Assembly (NCBI GenBank): GCA_047639675.1
Contig: JBLIOI010000064.1
Span: 1-26,989 of the forward strand
Reading direction: 5' to 3'
Source of the DNA: JABACD01 sp047639675
GTDB lineage: Bacteria > Planctomycetota > UBA1135 > GCA-002686595
Length of the DNA stretch: 26,989 nt
A model generated the notes under the pieces. That model ran no database searches, was not told the DNA's origin, and saw nothing but the letters and a program-made list of their open reading frames with translations. The position numbers and the translations under genes were made by a program. Of this stretch, positions 22,218 through 26,989 are shown piece by piece (the first letter of the stretch is position 1; the number at the start of each line of letters is the position of its first letter).

Positions 22218-23576
22218 CTAGCGCAGCGGAGTGCTCGTCAAACGATCAACGAGATCCATCTTCGTGATGATGCCGAGCACTTGATCGCCGTCGACGACAA
22301 CGCCGACTTCACCGCGGGAGAAGAGCTCAAGCAACTTGCCCGCATCATCATCGTTATTGATCGTGTGCACCGAACGGAACATGACCTCTGCAACCGCCGA
22401 TGCAAGCGAAGCTCTGCCTTCAACGATGCGCGATAGAAGGTCCGATTCTGTAATGATTCCGACCAGGCGACCGTCATCGAGAACAGGCATTTGGCTGACG
22501 CCAAATTCCTTCATGCGCATCACCGAATCTGAAACGGTGTCAGAGCTTGCCGCTGAGACCAGATCGCGCTTCGGTATTTTGAGCAGCAAGTCGCCAACCG
22601 TATCGGACTCCCAACTGAGATCGGTGAAGCCGTGCTCCTTCATCCACTGATCGTCCATGAACTTGGTCATGTAGTTACGAACCGAGTCAGGGAGCAAGGT
22701 CACGATGCGCTTATCGGGACCATATTTCTTAGCGACCTCGACAGCTGCCCACATCGCCGAACCAGAACTACCTCCACAGAGAAGGCCTTCTTGGCGAATC
22801 AAACGCCGCGACATCAGGAACGACTCACGGTCTTCCGACTTAATCCACTCGTCGACCAGGTCGCGGTTGAGTACATCCGGAATAAAGTCATAGCCGATGC
22901 CTTCGACATAGTAAGAACCGATCGGACTCGGGCCGGCCAGCAAGGAGCCGACTGGATCAACACCAATGATCTTGACGTTGGGCAGAGCCTCCTTGATGAC
23001 TTTCGCGACCCCGGAGATCGTTCCTCCGGTTCCGGCTGTCATCACGATGTAGTCGAGTTTGCCGTCCGTTTGTTCAAGAATCTCACGGCCCGTACCTTCG
23101 TAGTGGGCGAGAGGATTGTCCTTGTTCGCATACTGGTCAAGAATGTGCGAGTCGCTCAAGATCTTCTGAAGATGGATCGCCACGGAAATGTGACTATCGG
23201 GCGAGTCGAAGGCGGCCTCTGTGGGCGTGCGAATGATCTCTGCACCAAGAGCCTCAAGGGTCACTTGCTTCTCGTGACTCATCTTCTCCGGCATGGTGAT
23301 GATCATGCGATAGCCGTGAACTGCAGCGGCCATAGCCAGGCCGATTCCGGTGTTACCGCTCGTGGGTTCGATCAACGTATCACCAGGCTTAATGCGGCCG
23401 GACTCTTGAGCGACCTCAAGCATGCGGCGCCCGATGCGGTCCTTGACCGATCCACCGGGATTGAGATACTCGCACTTGGCGAGAATCTCGCAACCGGTCG
23501 ACTTGCCGACACGGCGCATGCGGACCAGGGGGGTGTTCCCTACGGCTTCGAGAATAGAGTCGTGAATGTGTTCCAC
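22218..23576 (-). CDS. Cystathionine beta-synthase with C-terminal CBS-domain pair
   Basis: This PLP enzyme condenses serine (or O-acetylserine) with homocysteine or sulfide. The catalytic domain has NPGGSVKDRIG with the PLP-binding Lys45, PTSGNTG at 71-77 and the phosphate loop GTGGT at 182-186. A linker follows (FMDDQWMKEHGF), as in eukaryotic-type cystathionine beta-synthase. Two CBS motifs, near residues 325-385 and 395-450, form a Bateman module that in relatives binds S-adenosylmethionine or adenosyl ligands. There is no N-terminal heme-binding extension. The 452-residue length and the bacterial CBS layout separate it from plain cysteine synthase CysK. The start is GTG 23576 (MEHIHDSILEAVGNTPL). 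No methionine-cycle gene is adjacent. Physiological substrates cannot be settled from sequence. Confidence 0.94.
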   Translation of the reverse strand: MEHIHDSILEAVGNTPLVRMRRVGKSTGCEILAKCEYLNPGGSVKDRIGRRMLEVAQESGRIKPGDTLIEPTSGNTGIGLAMAAAVHGYRMIITMPEKMSHEKQVTLEALGAEIIRTPTEAAFDSPDSHISVAIHLQKILSDSHILDQYANKDNPLAHYEGTGREILEQTDGKLDYIVMTAGTGGTISGVAKVIKEALPNVKIIGVDPVGSLLAGPSPIGSYYVEGIGYDFIPDVLNRDLVDEWIKSEDRESFLMSRRLIRQEGLLCGGSSGSAMWAAVEVAKKYGPDKRIVTLLPDSVRNYMTKFMDDQWMKEHGFTDLSWESDTVGDLLLKIPKRDLVSAASSDTVSDSVMRMKEFGVSQMPVLDDGRLVGIITESDLLSRIVEGRASLASAVAEVMFRSVHTINNDDDAGKLLELFSRGEVGVVVDGDQVLGIITKMDLVDRLTSTPLR

Positions 23577-23757
23577 GGGTGCGGTTTCCTATGCGGTAAC
23601 AGTGACGGGGCGCAAATGCGATTCCCGCCGATTGTATTCCCTAGGCATAAGATAGAGCTATCCTGATTCCTGCTTCGCGAGGGCAAGCGCCGACTCTTTC
23701 TTCGGAATGAGGGCGATCTCGTTCTCTGCGCAGAGCCCAACGTGCCAGAATCAAGGT
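23577..23757. other. Divergent intergenic region between the CBS and rnhC genes
   Basis: This gap of about 180 bases should hold promoters for both directions. On the minus strand TACAAT (rc of ATTGTA at 23631-23636) is a good -10, about 55 bases before the GTG at 23576, but no good -35 is seen. An inverted repeat GATAG-AG-CTATC near 23650-23661 could be a small operator. Nothing further is evident. Confidence 0.35.
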
Positions 23758-24654
23758 GTGAGCCAACAAACCCTCGTTCTCCAGATTCCAGCTTCAGAGC
23801 ACGCGGCCTTGCGCGAACGCCTTGACCAGGGCAGCTTCGAATTTCGCAGTGTTCCCCACGCGCTCTTGAGCGTGAAGGGTGAAGGAGTGGTCGCGACGCT
23901 CTACAAGTCGGGTAAATTCGTGGTCCAGGGCGCAGGAGCGGCCTTTTTCCTGGAGCGCTTCGGTGGTGGCCAGGCTCCAAGGCCCAAGGCGGAGCCCAAA
24001 GAGCCTGTGCAGGCGGAGATCTCAAACCGCACGACAGTGGGCAGCGACGAGACGGGCAAGGGCGACTTCTTCGGGCCGCTGGTCGTCTGCGCCGTGCGCT
24101 TGAATTCGGACGAAGCCCGCCATTGCCTTGAGGCGGGTGTGATGGATAGCAAGCGCATCACGGACCCTAAGGCACTGCAACTTGGGGCTTGGCTGCGCCG
24201 AGAAGTACGGCACTCACTGCAGGTTCTGAATCCGAAGGATTACAACCGGGCTTGGAAAGCATCGGGATTGCACACCCTACTGTCACGCCAACACGCTGCG
24301 GCGATCCGAGCGGCGTCAGAAAAAGGAGATCGAGTCATCATCGACCAATTCTCTAAGAAGGATGAAATCGGCCCGCTACTGAAAGACTTGAAGCTCGACA
24401 TTGAGCAGCGTCCGAAAGCAGAGTCAGAAGTCGCTGTTGCCGCAGCCAGCATCATTGCGCGAGCAGAGTTCCTGATCCTCCTGCGCGAGCTGGGGAGTGA
24501 ATTTGACCTAGTCTTGCGCAAGGGAGCGGGTGCCCCAGTCGATGCGGTTGGCGCCGAGTTCGTGACTCGCTACGGGATCGAGCGGCTCGGCGACGTAGCA
24601 AAGGTGCACTTCAAGAACACCGAAAAGGTCATGAGCCTGTTGCGCGGGCGCTAG
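23758..24654 (+). CDS. rnhC: Ribonuclease HIII
   Basis: RNase HIII cleaves RNA in RNA-DNA hybrids. The N-terminal TBP-like substrate-binding domain (about residues 1-85: SVPHALLSVKGEGVVATLYKSGKFVVQGAGA) identifies the HIII class rather than HII. The catalytic domain follows, with GSDETGKGDFFGP (Asp-Glu pair), GVMDSKRI (Asp) and VIIDQFSKK. ASIIARAEFLILL is the conserved helix. I prefer GTG 23758 (MSQQTLVLQIPASEH) because it matches the usual length of about 300 residues; ATG 23707 would add 17 residues without family support. It is followed after seven bases by dapF, so a short operon is likely. No rnhB is visible here. Confidence 0.92.
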   Translation: MSQQTLVLQIPASEHAALRERLDQGSFEFRSVPHALLSVKGEGVVATLYKSGKFVVQGAGAAFFLERFGGGQAPRPKAEPKEPVQAEISNRTTVGSDETGKGDFFGPLVVCAVRLNSDEARHCLEAGVMDSKRITDPKALQLGAWLRREVRHSLQVLNPKDYNRAWKASGLHTLLSRQHAAAIRAASEKGDRVIIDQFSKKDEIGPLLKDLKLDIEQRPKAESEVAVAAASIIARAEFLILLRELGSEFDLVLRKGAGAPVDAVGAEFVTRYGIERLGDVAKVHFKNTEKVMSLLRGR

Positions 24655-24661
24655 TCGAGTC

Positions 24662-25471
24662 GTGCGCTTCGAGCATTACTCCGGCGCGGGCAACCGCTTT
24701 CTGCTAATCGAGACCACAGAGATCTCGAGTGATTGGGCAAGCGTTGCTATTGCGGCCTGCGCAAGAGAGGGAAGCGACGGATTGTTAATCCTCCACTACG
24801 CTGTGGACCGCGCCTGGCATATGATCATCTTCAATGCTGATGGGACGCGGCCAGAAGCCTGTGGCAACGGTTTGCGTTGCATCGCATGGCACTTGACGCG
24901 CACGGGGGGCGGAAGTGTCACGACTATTCAAACCGATGCGGGGCCGAGACGCGTGGAGGTCTTACAACGAAGTGGAAACACTGCGAGCGTTGTTACCGAG
25001 ATGGGAGTCTTGCATACTCAGAAGGTAAACGGCGACTTGCCGAGAATCAGTGGGCTGCTAGAAGTCTTGAACGTCAACATTGGCAATCCACACTGTGTCT
25101 TGCGCGTGGAGGATGAGCGTGACGCTCCCGTTGAATTCGTGGGCCGTTCCCTTCAAGATCACACTGACTATCCGCACGGCGTCAACGTCGGGTTCTTGAG
25201 TTTGCGCGATAGCAGCTGGCACTTGCGTGTTTGGGAGCGAGGTGTCGGGGAAACATCCGCTTGTGGGACAGGGGCCTGTGCCGCCAGCGCGCTGATATCC
25301 GAGAAAGGCACAGAAACCATGATTAAGATGCGTGGGGGACCACTACGTGTTCGGCTTGGTTTGAACTCTTGCGCAGAATTGTTTGGAGAGGCTGTGTATC
25401 TAGGCGACTGTGAACTCGATCTTGCAGAGTCCATGCCGGATTCGAGGGACAGTGCGCGGAAGGCACGTTAG
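24662..25471 (+). CDS. dapF: Diaminopimelate epimerase
   Basis: DapF converts LL- to meso-diaminopimelate for lysine and, in most diderms, peptidoglycan. Both active-site cysteines are present. Cys67 lies in EACGNGLRCIA, preceded by NADG-T, and Cys201 lies in GETSACGTGACAASA. GNPHCV and PHGVNVGF are other family blocks, and the N-terminus MRFEHYSGAGNRF matches 'MKFTKMHGLGNDF'. The start is GTG 24662, seven bases after rnhC. The length of 269 residues is normal. The next gene starts two bases after the stop. The intact enzyme is consistent with a meso-DAP cell wall, but the gene alone does not prove that. Confidence 0.96.
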   Translation: MRFEHYSGAGNRFLLIETTEISSDWASVAIAACAREGSDGLLILHYAVDRAWHMIIFNADGTRPEACGNGLRCIAWHLTRTGGGSVTTIQTDAGPRRVEVLQRSGNTASVVTEMGVLHTQKVNGDLPRISGLLEVLNVNIGNPHCVLRVEDERDAPVEFVGRSLQDHTDYPHGVNVGFLSLRDSSWHLRVWERGVGETSACGTGACAASALISEKGTETMIKMRGGPLRVRLGLNSCAELFGEAVYLGDCELDLAESMPDSRDSARKAR

Positions 25472-25473
25472 AG

Positions 25474-26989
25474 ATGGGGTTTCTACTCCAAATCATGTTG
25501 GCTCTGTGCAGTCTTGTGGTGAGCGAGAGCATTGATGAATCAACCACTCAATTGCCCTGGGCTGTCTTCGCCATCGCTCCACTGCCGTATGCTGTCACTT
25601 GGCTGCGGAAGCGGGCATCTAGGGCTGGTGCTTACAAGCGGGCTAAATTTGTCGCGCGCGTGGAAGCACTTGTGCCCGTTCTGATGCAGTTCGTTGCGGT
25701 AGCCTTTTTCGGATGGATGCGTTCATTGGAAGAGTGGTTTACCGCCGACTTGTCCGTGCTCACCTGGCCAAGTCCTATTGTCCTGTTGGCGCTCGCCCCT
25801 TTCGTTGTCTACACCGCGATTGCCATCGATGCACAAGCACGTGGGGTTGCTTCAAGCAATGTTGAAGTTCGCCGCAGCATGCGCTCTTTTCAGTTGCGCA
25901 TGTTCCTTGCCGGGCTTGGCCCGATCTTTGGATACATCTTGGTGGCTGCCTTCCTTGGACGCTGGGAATACCTGCGCATCGGAGTTGAAGAGGTCCGCCT
26001 ATTTGGGATTGCGTTCACCGCGGTCTTGGCCGTTAGCGCTATCCAGTTCTTGCCGTTCTTTTTGCGCTGGACTTGGGAAACCGAACGGCTGACAAGCGGT
26101 CCGCAACTTGAGTTGCTCGAGAGAGTTGCTGGCCTGGCTAAGTTTCGTTGCGAAGAGTTGCTCGTTTGGAAGACGGGCAACATGATGGCCAACGCAGCCA
26201 TCGTCGGCTTGTTTCCAAGCTCACGCCGGGTGTTCTTCACAGACGTGTTGCTTAGGCAAATGTCGCCACGACAACTGGCAGCTGTTTACGCCCACGAGAT
26301 TGGGCACGCTAAACGTTTTCATGTGCCGATCCTTCTGGTTTGGGCCCTGGCCTTCTTTGGCGGTTTGGACGGCTTGCTGTCTTGGGCAGAGTTCGGCGAC
26401 CAAGAGCTAGAGCTTCTGGTCCTGCTCTTCGGGATGTTCCTATGGCTTCTTGGCTTTGGATGGCTATCGCGACGCATTGAACTCGAAGCGGACCTCTTTT
26501 GCCTCGATCTCCTGCGCGACGCAGTCGGCATTTCGAGCGCGCTTCTAGCGGTGGCTCCCGCAAACCCTGGCCGTTCTGGCTGGCGGCATTTCAGCACCTA
26601 CAAGCGTATCGATTTCGTAGAGCGGGCAGCTCTGGATCCTGAAGTCGGACGCGGGCTGCGCCGGCGGCTGAGGGTCGTGGCGACGATTGGGTTGGCGTTG
26701 TGTCTGGGAGTCGGTGTTCAGCAGACGGAGGCAATGGCCACAGACTTTCCGGCGGAGCGCACCGTTGTCGATCTGCGCCTGGGTCATTTCGCTCAGGCAG
26801 CCGAACGCAGAGCGACCTGGGGGCCTGAATTGGAGGGCAAGCAGTTGGAATTGCTCGCAGCCCTGGTCAGTTTGGCAGAAAGCGCGGGCCTCAAAGACTC
26901 GGAAAGCCGCATTGCCGCGGTCGAAACCTGCTCAAATCGGGCTTCTATGGCCCTAAAAGGTGGTTTTCTTAATGAAGCTACCGGTTGGC
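25474..26989 (+). CDS. M48 family membrane zinc metalloprotease (partial, cut by window end)
   Basis: The frame stays open from ATG 25474 to the end of the window (505 complete codons). About six membrane segments precede the catalytic region, near residues 2-18, 26-44, 68-88, 96-115, 140-165 and 180-200. The zinc motif is HEIGH at 274-278 within AVYAHEIGHAKRFH. The third ligand is in RRIELEADLFCLD (Glu336, followed by Asp340), as in HtpX/Ste24-type M48 peptidases. Two more hydrophobic segments surround it (FHVPILLVWALAFFGGLDGLLSW and LELLVLLFGMFLWLLGFGW). The polar tail after about 430 is helical and may be TPR-like. Such enzymes usually act on membrane proteins. It starts two bases after dapF, so it is probably co-transcribed with rnhC and dapF. 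The 3' end is not seen. Confidence 0.9.
   Translation, partial: MGFLLQIMLALCSLVVSESIDESTTQLPWAVFAIAPLPYAVTWLRKRASRAGAYKRAKFVARVEALVPVLMQFVAVAFFGWMRSLEEWFTADLSVLTWPSPIVLLALAPFVVYTAIAIDAQARGVASSNVEVRRSMRSFQLRMFLAGLGPIFGYILVAAFLGRWEYLRIGVEEVRLFGIAFTAVLAVSAIQFLPFFLRWTWETERLTSGPQLELLERVAGLAKFRCEELLVWKTGNMMANAAIVGLFPSSRRVFFTDVLLRQMSPRQLAAVYAHEIGHAKRFHVPILLVWALAFFGGLDGLLSWAEFGDQELELLVLLFGMFLWLLGFGWLSRRIELEADLFCLDLLRDAVGISSALLAVAPANPGRSGWRHFSTYKRIDFVERAALDPEVGRGLRRRLRVVATIGLALCLGVGVQQTEAMATDFPAERTVVDLRLGHFAQAAERRATWGPELEGKQLELLAALVSLAESAGLKDSESRIAAVETCSNRASMALKGGFLNEATGW

Noticed and set aside
23562..23578. Half parS sequence at the start of the cystathionine beta-synthase gene
   Set aside because: Only one arm is present; the other half lacks the palindrome, and the bases are the GTG start and first codons.
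22632..23666. A long plus-strand open frame of 344 codons opposite the cystathionine beta-synthase gene
   Set aside because: It lies antisense to a gene with complete PLP and CBS motifs, and its translation shows no recognisable domain.

Overview
The window is a gene-dense bacterial chromosome segment of roughly mid-50s % GC by eye. No rRNA, tRNA, CRISPR array, insertion sequence or prophage is visible. An outer-membrane beta-barrel protein, several secreted proteins and a protein ending in a GspG-like pseudopilin domain point to a diderm. The sigma factor's style, the large secreted proteins of unknown function and the weak Shine-Dalgarno sites make Planctomycetota or a relative my best guess. 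That placement is an inference, not a demonstrated assignment. Three perfect parS sites beside parB suggest the region lies in the origin-proximal part of the chromosome.

Layout. Positions 3-6871 (minus strand) form a likely long operon, read from right to left: a sigma-70 family factor, hemW (heme chaperone, radical SAM), a DUF502 membrane protein, pyrF, bshC (bacillithiol synthesis) and parA, the last with its own candidate promoter. Divergent from it, 7103-8410 (plus) encodes a helical protein ending in an HPr-type phosphocarrier domain. Next come an overlapping minus-strand pair, a metallophosphoesterase and a small integral membrane protein (8460-9877). parB follows on the plus strand (10076-10996) with one parS in front and two behind; one of these forms the centre of a 38-bp perfect palindrome. 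A membrane-anchored cyclophilin-like protein (11190-12221, minus) ends in a clear intrinsic terminator.

Positions 12692-18073 (plus) carry two large secreted or membrane proteins of unknown function (one apparently a dead zincin, one with a pseudopilin-like C-terminus), then a DUF374 acyltransferase and a DUF72 protein. An outer-membrane barrel protein (minus) and a processive family 2 glycosyltransferase (plus) are divergent. CstA and a cystathionine beta-synthase lie on the minus strand. The right end is a tight plus-strand cluster: ribonuclease HIII, dapF and an M48 membrane metalloprotease that runs off the window.

The genes mix housekeeping work (chromosome segregation, transcription initiation, pyrimidine, thiol, sulfur and lysine/peptidoglycan metabolism, RNA-DNA hybrid removal) with envelope functions. 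The most notable points are adjacent sigma and hemW genes that both lack any ATG/GTG/TTG start compatible with their conserved N-termini, the HPr fusion protein, the split parA/parB arrangement with parS inside a large palindrome, and degenerate enzyme-like proteins (BshC, cyclophilin and zincin folds with altered motifs).
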